Source: a virus
Direction: 5' to 3' (one strand)
DNA: 47,679 bases
Virus record (IMG/VR): IMGVR_UViG_3300025435_000031
Span: 1-47,679 of that record
The notes beneath the pieces are model-generated. The model did not search any database. It saw only the letters and a list, made by a program, of their open reading frames with translations, and was not told the origin of the DNA. Position numbers and translations under genes: made by a program. Below, in pieces: positions 5,751-11,970 of this stretch (its first letter is position 1; each line of letters opens with the position of its first letter).

Positions 5751-5812
5751 CAGGAAAAAGCAACGGTCTTCTAAACCGTAGAGTACAGGTTCGAGTCCTG
5801 TCGAGCGCGCCA
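5736..5812 (+). tRNA. tRNA-Arg (UCU anticodon)
   Basis: Acceptor GCGCTCG (5736-5742) pairs with CGAGCGC (5802-5808), then G and encoded CCA (5810-5812). The D stem is GCTT/AAGC. The anticodon stem ACGGT/ACCGT holds the loop CTTCTAA with anticodon TCT, reading AGA. The T arm is ACAGG-TTCGAGT-CCTGT. The 5' 15 nt overlap the 3' end of the endonuclease gene. Confidence 0.93.
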
Positions 5813-5837
5813 ACAGACATTCAATCAGGAGGACTTA

Positions 5838-6014
5838 ATGCAGCAAGCTGTTAACTATTCCGTCGATATGCTCAAACGTGCAGCTTTCACAGATGAACTT
5901 AACAAACTTCGATTACAGCAGCAAAGTCCTCCTAACCCACAAAAAGATAATACCGCAATAATAATTTATCTTGAAGAACGACTAAAAGAGATTGCCAATT
6001 TACATGGTAAGTGA
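5838..6014 (+). CDS. Hypothetical protein, 58 aa
   Basis: A short frame starting MQQAVNYSVDMLKRAAF, with a strong AGGAGG Shine-Dalgarno at 5827-5832, five bases before the ATG. The peptide is helical with a Gln/Pro/Asn linker in the middle (QQQSPPNPQK) and a second charged helix at the end. No family is recognised. It fills the space between the two tRNA genes. Confidence 0.6.
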   Translation: MQQAVNYSVDMLKRAAFTDELNKLRLQQQSPPNPQKDNTAIIIYLEERLKEIANLHGK

Positions 6015-6020
6015 TATACT
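5992..6020 (+). promoter_or_regulatory. Possible sigma70 promoter overlapping the CAU tRNA start
   Basis: TTGCCA (5992-5997), 17-bp spacer, TATACT (6015-6020) with an extended -10 TG at 6012-6013. The start would fall near 6027, just inside the tRNA, so it would serve the downstream gp33-gp59 genes rather than the tRNA. It overlaps a coding end, so chance cannot be excluded. Confidence 0.35.
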
Positions 6021-6095
6021 GGGGGAGTAGCTTAAAGGTGAAGCCGGCCGCTCATAACGGTCTGAGTGTAGGTTCGAGTCCTACCTTCCCCACCA
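6021..6095 (+). tRNA. tRNA with CAU anticodon (Met, or Ile2 after modification)
   Basis: Acceptor GGGGGAG (6021-6027) pairs with CTTCCCC, then A and encoded CCA (6093-6095). The D stem is GCTT/AAGC. The anticodon stem GGCCG/CGGTC (one G-U) holds the loop CTCATAA with anticodon CAT. The T arm is GTAGG-TTCGAGT-CCTAC. The paired G1-C72 argues against an initiator tRNA. Elongator Met and lysidine-modified Ile cannot be separated by eye. Confidence 0.92.
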
Positions 6096-6112
6096 ACATT
6101 ATGGAGTCTAAT

Positions 6113-6295
6113 ATGTCATTACAATTTGTTGAACCACCATTTCCATACATTGACGAAACGATCAAGCAGCTTGAAAAAGAACTTGATCAAGCTTTGTGGA
6201 ATGAAGACCATACGCGTGCTCAACGTATCCGTTCACAAATACAAACATATGAAATCAAGTTATCGCTTGGCGAACAGTTTGTGGTATCGTTCTGA
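6113..6295 (+). CDS. Hypothetical protein, 60 aa
   Basis: A small acidic helical protein (MSLQFVEPPFPYIDETIKQL...), not recognised. The start at 6113 has GGAG at 6103-6106; an in-frame ATG at 6101 is possible but would overlap that site. Its stop overlaps the gp33 start (TGATG), so it heads the gp33-gp59 cluster. The central helix with Glu/Lys/Arg repeats could mediate protein contacts, but no function can be assigned. Confidence 0.55.
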   Translation: MSLQFVEPPFPYIDETIKQLEKELDQALWNEDHTRAQRIRSQIQTYEIKLSLGEQFVVSF

Positions 6296-6525
6296 TGAAA
6301 TCATTCTTTGATACAAACAAGTTCATTGCTCAAATCAATGAGATGTGCTCGGGTGAGAGCATTGAATACATCGATGCTGTTATTGTTTGGTGTGAAAGAA
6401 ACAATATTGAGCTTGAGTTTATTGCAAGCGTAATTAAGAAGGATCCTTTGATTAAGTCAAAGATCCAATCAGAAGCTGAACAACTTAATTTTATTAAACC
6501 AGTAGGATCAAGGTTGCCGATATGA
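6295..6525 (+). CDS. 33: gp33-like late-transcription accessory protein
   Basis: A 76-residue protein with the core YIDAVIVWCERNNIELE...LIKSKIQSEAEQLNFI, which resembles the late-promoter accessory proteins annotated in T4-like marine phages. In T4, gp33 bridges RNA polymerase to the sliding clamp gp45 and co-activates late transcription with gp55. The order gp33-gp59-gp32 is the same as in T4, which strengthens the call. It is shorter than T4 gp33 (112 aa). It is coupled to its upstream neighbour and overlaps the next gene by 4 nt. Its partner promoters would be the NATAAATA sites in this window. Confidence 0.65.
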   Translation: MKSFFDTNKFIAQINEMCSGESIEYIDAVIVWCERNNIELEFIASVIKKDPLIKSKIQSEAEQLNFIKPVGSRLPI

Positions 6526-6815
6526 TTGCTAAAGTAAAAGAAGTTGAAATAGATCTTAGTGATTTTGACGATTGGGATTTGCAAGAAGAATTAGAATCTC
6601 GTGGGTATAGAATTGATCCACAGTTGGATGATTTTGAAGATTGGGAAATCTACGAAGAATTTGAAAATCGTAAACTTGATAAACAATCTGAACATTTAGA
6701 AGACTCAATCTTTGCACTTTATGAAGAATGGTTAGCAGATGAAGGCGACAACGACCGTCGATTTGATAAAGCACTAAGAGCATTCTTCTCAAAACACTTA
6801 GATAAGAATTTATGA
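6522..6815 (+). CDS. Hypothetical acidic protein with an internal duplication
   Basis: A 97-residue, strongly acidic protein. Two similar motifs follow each other: LSDFDDWDLQEELESRGY (about 12-29) and LDDFEDWEIYEEFENRK (about 36-52), that is L-x-D-F-(D/E)-D-W-(D/E)-(L/I)-x-E-E. The second half is helical and less acidic. No known family is recognised; the motif could be a small docking helix. It overlaps gp33 upstream and gp59 downstream (ATGATG), so all three genes are translationally coupled. Confidence 0.55.
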   Translation: MIAKVKEVEIDLSDFDDWDLQEELESRGYRIDPQLDDFEDWEIYEEFENRKLDKQSEHLEDSIFALYEEWLADEGDNDRRFDKALRAFFSKHLDKNL

Positions 6816-7396
6816 TGTCAGCATTTGAATGTTACCAGCAGTACATTGCGCTAAAGAACCACTTTAGCCAGCCATCATATGATTACTTTAAATACAATGG
6901 CAAGACAAACGCAACAAAGTCTAAATTCGATGTAAGGAAAGATCGCTTGTTCTTTGAAAGGTTGGCTAAACATAAAGATCCAATTGGGTTTCTTGTTGCT
7001 AATCTTGCAGAAAACAACAAAGCATGGATTCGTGATATTGCATACAGCGAGCAAGCAAACGAACTATATGCTCAACAGCAAAAGAGAATCCAATCACTTT
7101 CGTACTTGTTTGAAAACGAGCTAAACAAGCTAAACAAAGACTTTCCAACAAACTTTGAAATCCATAACAATAAGCAACCACAGCTTGTTAAGCTATACCT
7201 CCAAAAAGAGATATCACTTGAGACTCTTGCAATCATAATTGATCTAACAAAGTGTATTGCGTTCTTTGACAAGGAACTTGAATATGATCCTAGTTGGAAT
7301 CCTCTTTCAATTAAGGTCAAGAAATATACACCTTTTATTCAGTATGATAAGAAGAAGTTCAAAAAGATAATTGTTGACAAATTCAAGTTAGGGTGA
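6812..7396 (+). CDS. 59: gp59-like loader of the replicative helicase
   Basis: A 194-residue protein resembling T4 gp59 (217 aa), which binds forked DNA and gp32 and loads the gp41 helicase. Visible similarities include the N-terminal Y...Y..LK.HF...YDYFKYN segment, KRKDR-like KDRLFFERLAKH, FLVANLAENNKAWIRDI (T4: NLVANQDAWIGDI) and the C-terminal W-N-x-x-S-I-K-V-K-K-Y (T4: WNNYSIKLKAY). It lies directly before gp32, as in T4. Two ATGs (6812, 6815) are adjacent, and either could be used. Confidence 0.85.
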   Translation: MMSAFECYQQYIALKNHFSQPSYDYFKYNGKTNATKSKFDVRKDRLFFERLAKHKDPIGFLVANLAENNKAWIRDIAYSEQANELYAQQQKRIQSLSYLFENELNKLNKDFPTNFEIHNNKQPQLVKLYLQKEISLETLAIIIDLTKCIAFFDKELEYDPSWNPLSIKVKKYTPFIQYDKKKFKKIIVDKFKLG

Positions 7397-7402
7397 TACT
7401 AT
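7374..7402 (+). promoter_or_regulatory. Sigma70-type promoter for gp32
   Basis: TTGACA (7374-7379), 17-bp spacer, TACTAT (7397-7402) with an extended -10 TG at 7394-7395 and an A-rich stretch upstream. The context TTGTTGACA repeats that of the other early promoters. The start would be near 7409, past the ATG of the small basic ORF, so gp32 is the likely target. Confidence 0.5.
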
Positions 7403-7541
7403 GGCTAAGATGATACGTACAGGTGCCAACTCAAAAGTTCGAACCAATAAGAACGGTTCTACTTCAACTTATACTAGAGCAAAGCCAGGAAGTCCTTGGA
7501 AAAAAACTGGTGGAAGCAGTCAAACTCGTAAGGGCAAATGA
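7401..7541 (+). CDS. Small basic protein, 46 aa
   Basis: A 46-residue, very basic, Ser/Thr/Gly-rich peptide (MAKMIRTGANSKVRTNKNGS...) lying between gp59 and gp32. No hydrophobic core is visible, so it is probably disordered and could bind nucleic acid. TAGGG at 7389-7393 precedes the ATG. A second ATG at 7410 would remain usable on transcripts from the promoter at 7374. No family is recognised. Confidence 0.5.
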   Translation: MAKMIRTGANSKVRTNKNGSTSTYTRAKPGSPWKKTGGSSQTRKGK

Positions 7542-7552
7542 CTAAATACTAC

Positions 7553-7571
7553 TGAGCGCCGATACAGCTCA
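7553..7571 (+). promoter_or_regulatory. Possible hairpin in the gp32 leader
   Basis: TGAGC (7553-7557) and GCTCA (7567-7571) can pair around a 9-nt loop, 32 nt before the gp32 start. T4 gp32 represses its own translation through a leader structure; this short stem is only a weak candidate for the same. Confidence 0.25.
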
Positions 7572-7603
7572 TATACAATTATACAAACACACGGAGATAT
7601 ACG

Positions 7604-8536
7604 ATGACATCATTTTTACAACTCAAGAAAAATTCTGGTAAGGGCTCTTTAGAAACTCTTACAGCCGAGCTTACAAAGCTCTCTGGCAAACAAACCCAAG
7701 AATCACGCACAGACGACCGCATTTGGTATCCATCAGTCGATAAGGCTGGAAATGGTTATGCTGTGATTCGTTTCCTTCCACCTCCCGAAGGTGAAGACGT
7801 TCCTTTCATTCGCATGTTTGATCATGGTTTCCAAGGTCCTACTGGCCAATGGTATATTGAGAACTCTCTCACAACACTTGGTAAGCAAGATCCTGTTAGT
7901 GAGTTGAATACAAAGCTGTGGGCTACTGGTCTTGAGTCTGATAAGGCAGTTGTTCGTAAGCAAAAGCGTAAGTTGAACTTCTACAGCAACATCTACATTA
8001 TCAAGGATGAAAACAACCCTGAGAACGAAGGTAAGGTATTCTTGTTTAAGTACGGCAAGAAGATCTTTGACAAGCTCAACGAAGCAATGCAGCCAGCTTA
8101 TCCTGATGAAGATCCTTTGAATCCATTTGATCTTTGGGAAGGTGCAGACTTCAAGTTAAAGATTCGTAACGTTGAAGGATATCGCAACTACGACAAGTCT
8201 GAGTTTGCTAAGCCATCTGCTCTTAGCGACGATGACAAGACACTCGAACGTATTTGGAAGCAGTGCCATTCACTACAGGCATTCCTTGCTCCTTCTAACT
8301 TCAAGTCTTATGATGAGTTAAAGACTCGTTTGAACCTTGTACTTGGTTTGGATACAAATGTATCTACACCAGCAAAGCAATTGGCTGCACATGAAGATCT
8401 TGATGATGAGATTCCGTGGCAGACACCCACGCCTGCAAAGGCTACACCTGCGCCAGCACAGCGTTCAGTTCCAGCATTTGATGATGACGATGATGATGGG
8501 TTGGAATTCTTCAATAAGCTAGCTAGCAAGGGTTGA
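7604..8536 (+). CDS. 32: gp32-like single-stranded DNA-binding protein
   Basis: A 310-residue protein close in length to T4 gp32 (301 aa). It has the basic N-terminus (LQLKKNSGKGS), the OB-core sequence DDRIWYPSVDKAGNGYAVIRFLP at about 37-59, the FYSNIYIIKD..NPENEGKVFLFKYGKKIF segment at 126-155, and an acidic tail (about 283-310) like the T4 C-terminal domain that recruits gp59 and polymerase. The protein coats ssDNA in replication, repair and recombination. Odd point: the zinc ligands of T4 gp32 seem lost. His74 remains, but the CPVC element reads D96-P-V-S99 and the earlier Cys is Ser. ACGGAGAT precedes the ATG, and a terminator follows directly. Confidence 0.9.
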   Translation: MTSFLQLKKNSGKGSLETLTAELTKLSGKQTQESRTDDRIWYPSVDKAGNGYAVIRFLPPPEGEDVPFIRMFDHGFQGPTGQWYIENSLTTLGKQDPVSELNTKLWATGLESDKAVVRKQKRKLNFYSNIYIIKDENNPENEGKVFLFKYGKKIFDKLNEAMQPAYPDEDPLNPFDLWEGADFKLKIRNVEGYRNYDKSEFAKPSALSDDDKTLERIWKQCHSLQAFLAPSNFKSYDELKTRLNLVLGLDTNVSTPAKQLAAHEDLDDEIPWQTPTPAKATPAPAQRSVPAFDDDDDDGLEFFNKLASKG

Positions 8537-8538
8537 TT

Positions 8539-8561
8539 AAAGGGGCTTAGGCCCCTTTTTT
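8539..8561 (+). terminator. Terminator between convergent gp32 and tail operon
   Basis: AAAGGGGC (8539-8546) pairs with GCCCCTTT (8551-8558) around TTAG, followed by T residues to 8561. It ends gp32 transcription. On the minus strand the stem is the same but the T run is only three bases, so its action on the leftward operon is less certain. Confidence 0.85.
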
Positions 8562-8565
8562 CTTA

Positions 8566-11295
8566 TCAAGCTCCAATATGGAATAGCTCTTTAAATCTTG
8601 TTTTAGCATCGACTGGTTCAACATGACCAACGCTGCTTGTATGATCGGACTGCGTTGTGTTCTTTGCAGGAGCATGCTGTGTATTTTGGTTGACAGTGAT
8701 ACCCTGTCTTGCAGATCTTTGATCCATTGCATCTCTTGTAGATGCTTGTGCTAACTGTGTTCCTCTTGTTGGTGTAGAAGGTTGCATGATACCACCAAGC
8801 ATTCCACCAGCGAGAGATCCAAGCATTCCACCAGCACGACCACCTAGCATTCCGCCAAGCATGCCTCCAATACCAGCAAGACCACCGCCACCACCCATGG
8901 GCATACCGCCCATACCACCCATTCCTCCAGCCATACCTTGGCCGCCCATTCCTCCGCTAGGTATACCGCCTCCAGCACCACCAGCAGCACCTACAGGATC
9001 GTTAGATACTTTATCACCACCTGATCCACCTGCAGGACCACCTCCACCAGAAGCAGCGCCTCCCTGCACTTCACCAGAAGCAACTTGTACACCACGTGGA
9101 ATATCATATGAACCCTGCTCGCCTTTTGCAGCTGAGAAGTGCATTGGATCTTTAACAGACTTCCAATTCATACCCCATCCAAGGCCATGCTTTGCAGCAA
9201 GTGCACCAGTTTCAGGAGGAAGATCGGTTTGTGTTGATTTGTTTGGATTTTGCCCAGGATTGATATCAATAGCAGCACCCATAGCGTGGTAAGATTTTAC
9301 CTTTGGGTTGTTTACGTTTGCACGATCAGCATAGCCACCAATGCTATTGATCTTATAACCTGTGGCTTCAAGATCATCGATGAATCCTTGGAAGTTGGCT
9401 GCATAAGCTGCGCCAACTTGAGCTGTCTTACCGCTTTTTGTTTTGATTGTTGTCATCGCAGGTTTCATAGCAGCTTCACCAGCTGGACCTCCACCCTGAC
9501 CAGCTGCAATCTTTTGTCCTGCAGATGGTGTAGCAGGTCCGCCAAGTGCTGCTTTTGCAGCTTCTGCTTTTGTTGGTCCGCTTCCAGCAGCTGGTGTTCC
9601 TACAACTTGTGTAGCTTGCTGTCCTAAATTACCAGTATCACTTGCAGCAGCTGCTAATTGAGTTGCAGCTTTATTTTGAGCTGGTTGTTCTGTGCCACCA
9701 CCTCTAGGACCAGCAGGTGCGGCTGATGGTGCAGCTGCTGTTTCTTCGCCAGCAGGTTTAATTTCAGCACCAGCATACTGGTTAGCAGCAGCAACTCTTT
9801 GAGCTCTTGCTGCACCAGAAGATCTTTCGTAGTATTGATCGACAATCGAAGCTGCTTCTGCAGCATCTTTTGCCATTCTTAATTTTGCACCAGCTTGTTT
9901 GTTATTGTTGTTGAGTTCCCAGTTAACAAATTCAAGTTGATCTTTAAATGACGAGCCTTCTAGTTCCTTGCCATACAATGATTTGAACATAGCTTGTCTA
10001 TCAGGATGCCACTGAGCAATACCAACAGCCTTGCCATTATCACCTTTACGCTTGCCAGATATAACATCGCTTGAGAAGTCACCAGATTCAATCTTAAGGT
10101 TACCAACAATACCAGCAGCTTGTTCTTTTGTCCACCCTTTAGATGTAAAGAATTGCATTGCTTCTGATGCACTTCCTGATACATTACCAATAGCACCTGT
10201 TTTTTCACTACCAGCATTGCTGTTATTACCAGCTGGTATTTGAGGAACACCAGATGATGGAGTACTGCTTGCTGATCTTCCACCACTTGGTAATGCAATA
10301 GGTGCAGATGTTTGTGCACCACCTTGCTGTGCTGCTTTGATATCAGCTGATTGTTCTGGCTTACCACCAGATGCCATGTCATAGATACCTTTACCAGCTT
10401 TTCCACCTAACCACGAACCCAACATACCACCGATGTATGTTCCAACACCAGGGAAAATTAAGCTTCCTAATACAGCACCAGCTGCTCCACCAGCCATTGC
10501 ACCACCACCAGCGGATAGTGCTTTACCAGCATTTCCAGATTCTGAGTATTCTGATACACCTTCTATCAGACCACCAAGCGCAGCTCCACCAGCTAGCTTT
10601 CCAACACCACCAATTCCTTTGATAGCAGCCCCAGCCTTACCAAGGAACCCTGTCTTTGGCGCAACTTTACCAGCTCCACTTGCAGCTCCACCCTTACCAC
10701 CACCAATGTTAGATAAAGCGTCAGCTACTTCACCAAGTACACTCTTTTCCTCACCACCTGCTTTTGAACCACCCTTTATTAGTTCTTTTAAAAGTGTGTT
10801 AGTAACTTGTTGATGAGCTACCATTTGCTTGAGAAGATCATTAGAGTTAGTAACTTGTTCTGCTACTCTTTCAGTGGCAATAATACCTTTTTCATCACCA
10901 AACTCTTTTTCTTCTTTTGGATCGTCTTTTTTCTCTTTGAGTTTTTCTAAACCAGGAAAAGCAGTTTTGAATGCATGTGTTCCAAAGTCCATAGCTGCCT
11001 TTTTGAAGGCATTCTTAATCATTGTTTCAGCAGTTTCAGGGCCTTGTTTTTCATTAGTATCAACAGTTGTTGTTGATCTTTGACTTGCCATATTTTTTTG
11101 AAACTTAAGCTCTTCTTTAGTAAGATCAATAAGTTCTTCTACGGCTTGTGTTGTTTTCTTTTGTTCTTTTAAAGCTTCTTCTTCAGCATCAGCTTGTGCT
11201 TTCAATTGAGCAGCAATAGCTTGCTGGGCAGCTGGCCCAAGCTTAGCTAAATCTTCTGGTGTAAGCCCTTGCTGTTTCTTTGAACCTTTAGCCAT
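8566..11295 (-). CDS. Tail protein with lysozyme and M15 peptidase domains; tape-measure candidate
   Basis: A 909-residue protein. Residues 1-175 are charged helices with coiled-coil character. Residues about 200-305 are Gly/Ala-rich and hydrophobic (GGAMAGGAAGAVLGSLIFPG). Residues about 376-507 form a phage tail lysozyme-like domain (AMQFFTSKGWTKEQAAGIVG, catalytic-type Glu403). After an Ala/Pro/Gly linker, residues about 615-722 form an M15 metallopeptidase with SYHAMGAAIDINPG (His670, Asp677) and DPMHF (His719). Residues 735-845 are extremely Gly/Met-rich. It follows the gp26/gp51-like and holin-like genes, the place where a tape measure usually follows its frameshifted chaperones, and coiled-coil plus membrane-like stretches suit that role. 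This gp5 lacks a lysozyme domain, so this protein likely supplies peptidoglycan cutting during entry. Its start overlaps the upstream stop by one base. Confidence 0.75.
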   Translation of the reverse strand: MAKGSKKQQGLTPEDLAKLGPAAQQAIAAQLKAQADAEEEALKEQKKTTQAVEELIDLTKEELKFQKNMASQRSTTTVDTNEKQGPETAETMIKNAFKKAAMDFGTHAFKTAFPGLEKLKEKKDDPKEEKEFGDEKGIIATERVAEQVTNSNDLLKQMVAHQQVTNTLLKELIKGGSKAGGEEKSVLGEVADALSNIGGGKGGAASGAGKVAPKTGFLGKAGAAIKGIGGVGKLAGGAALGGLIEGVSEYSESGNAGKALSAGGGAMAGGAAGAVLGSLIFPGVGTYIGGMLGSWLGGKAGKGIYDMASGGKPEQSADIKAAQQGGAQTSAPIALPSGGRSASSTPSSGVPQIPAGNNSNAGSEKTGAIGNVSGSASEAMQFFTSKGWTKEQAAGIVGNLKIESGDFSSDVISGKRKGDNGKAVGIAQWHPDRQAMFKSLYGKELEGSSFKDQLEFVNWELNNNNKQAGAKLRMAKDAAEAASIVDQYYERSSGAARAQRVAAANQYAGAEIKPAGEETAAAPSAAPAGPRGGGTEQPAQNKAATQLAAAASDTGNLGQQATQVVGTPAAGSGPTKAEAAKAALGGPATPSAGQKIAAGQGGGPAGEAAMKPAMTTIKTKSGKTAQVGAAYAANFQGFIDDLEATGYKINSIGGYADRANVNNPKVKSYHAMGAAIDINPGQNPNKSTQTDLPPETGALAAKHGLGWGMNWKSVKDPMHFSAAKGEQGSYDIPRGVQVASGEVQGGAASGGGGPAGGSGGDKVSNDPVGAAGGAGGGIPSGGMGGQGMAGGMGGMGGMPMGGGGGLAGIGGMLGGMLGGRAGGMLGSLAGGMLGGIMQPSTPTRGTQLAQASTRDAMDQRSARQGITVNQNTQHAPAKNTTQSDHTSSVGHVEPVDAKTRFKELFHIGA

Positions 11296-11804
11296 TAGTT
11301 AATCTTTGCTAACTTTTCTTGACCACGAGTATAAGCAGCAACACCTAAAATAGCACCAAATGCAATGTGAATCATACCACCATTAGATAGTGTAAGACTT
11401 TGCCACGCTACGTACTGCATGTCATATTTGAATGCACGCATAACAATTGGCTGAATCATAGAAAAGATTGGAAACACAATAAAGTCCATAGCACACATTG
11501 CCATGTAAAGCCATCCCATCGCAGGACGCCAATAGGCTTTTACCCAATGCTCATCTTCCTTTTCCATTTGATGCTCAACAACCTCTTTATCAACGGCTGT
11601 TTGAGCTAAACCAACAGAAGCAGTAGCTTGAGCTTGTGCTGTTTGCTGATTCATTTGGACGGTTTGTTGTGCCATCACAGATGATGCTTGGTTATTGTTA
11701 TTATTAACATCAACGACCGTCACTGCTGGTTGAGGTGTAACTACTCTTTCAACAGGTGGAGCCGCATCATCTACGTTTGGATCCTTTGGTGTGAATTTAG
11801 CCAT
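11295..11804 (-). CDS. Holin-like membrane protein (3TM GTA-holin type)
   Basis: A 169-residue protein with a disordered Gln/Ala/Asn-rich N-terminal half, then HWVKAYWRPAMGWLYMAMCA and two or three hydrophobic segments (about 95-120 and 138-158) and a short basic tail. The W-R-P-x-x-G-W start of the membrane region recalls the GTA_holin_3TM family. A holin makes the inner-membrane hole that ends infection. It sits between the gp51-like ORF (TAATG overlap) and the lytic-domain tail protein (1-base overlap). A tail-associated membrane protein acting in DNA entry is an alternative. Confidence 0.5.
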   Translation of the reverse strand: MAKFTPKDPNVDDAAPPVERVVTPQPAVTVVDVNNNNNQASSVMAQQTVQMNQQTAQAQATASVGLAQTAVDKEVVEHQMEKEDEHWVKAYWRPAMGWLYMAMCAMDFIVFPIFSMIQPIVMRAFKYDMQYVAWQSLTLSNGGMIHIAFGAILGVAAYTRGQEKLAKIN

Positions 11805-11944
11805 TATACTCTTCTCTTTTGTTCTTCTAATTCTTCGAGATACTTCATCAGTAATTCAACATAAATGTCACGTTCAAATGGTATAAGGTTTTCTAACTCA
11901 GTAATAGAATATTTATGGTGCTGAATCAAAGAGAACTGAGACAT
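11804..11944 (-). CDS. gp51-like frameshift extension / small baseplate-hub assembly protein
   Basis: A 46-codon frame from ATG 11944: MSQFSLIQHHKYSITELENL, then IPFERDIYVELLMKYLEEL and a basic end. A helical domain with aromatic and Leu/Glu residues of this kind is typical of the extension made by -1 frameshifting in tail-assembly chaperones (lambda GT, P2 E'). The frame is open back through gp26's final codons to a T7 slippery run, so a gp26 fusion of 291 residues can be made. No good Shine-Dalgarno precedes the ATG, which favours the fusion. The place right after gp26 is that of T4 gene 51. Its stop overlaps the holin-like start (TAATG). Confidence 0.65.
   Translation of the reverse strand: MSQFSLIQHHKYSITELENLIPFERDIYVELLMKYLEELEEQKRRV
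11910..11917 (-). promoter_or_regulatory. Possible late promoter CATAAATA (leftward)
   Basis: On the minus strand the sequence reads CATAAATA, inside the gp51-like frame and about 105 bp before the holin-like start. It could add late transcripts of the holin-like and lytic tail genes. It also encodes His-Lys-Tyr of the gp51-like protein, so chance is possible. Confidence 0.35.
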
Positions 11945-11970
11945 ATAGTAGTTCTCTAATGTATTGTGAT

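Noticed and set aside
5275-5812. Group I intron in a tRNA, by analogy with I-Ssp6803I
   Set aside because: The tRNA before the nuclease gene breaks in the D arm and has no 3' half nearby, while the tRNA after it is complete. No conserved intron core was seen.
8786-9292. Proline-rich rightward ORF
   Set aside because: It is the complement of the Gly/Met-rich coding region of the 909-residue leftward gene; there is no ribosome binding site.
10433-10813. Rightward Pro/Ala-rich ORF of 126 codons
   Set aside because: It is the complement of the Gly/Ala-rich membrane-like part of the same leftward gene.
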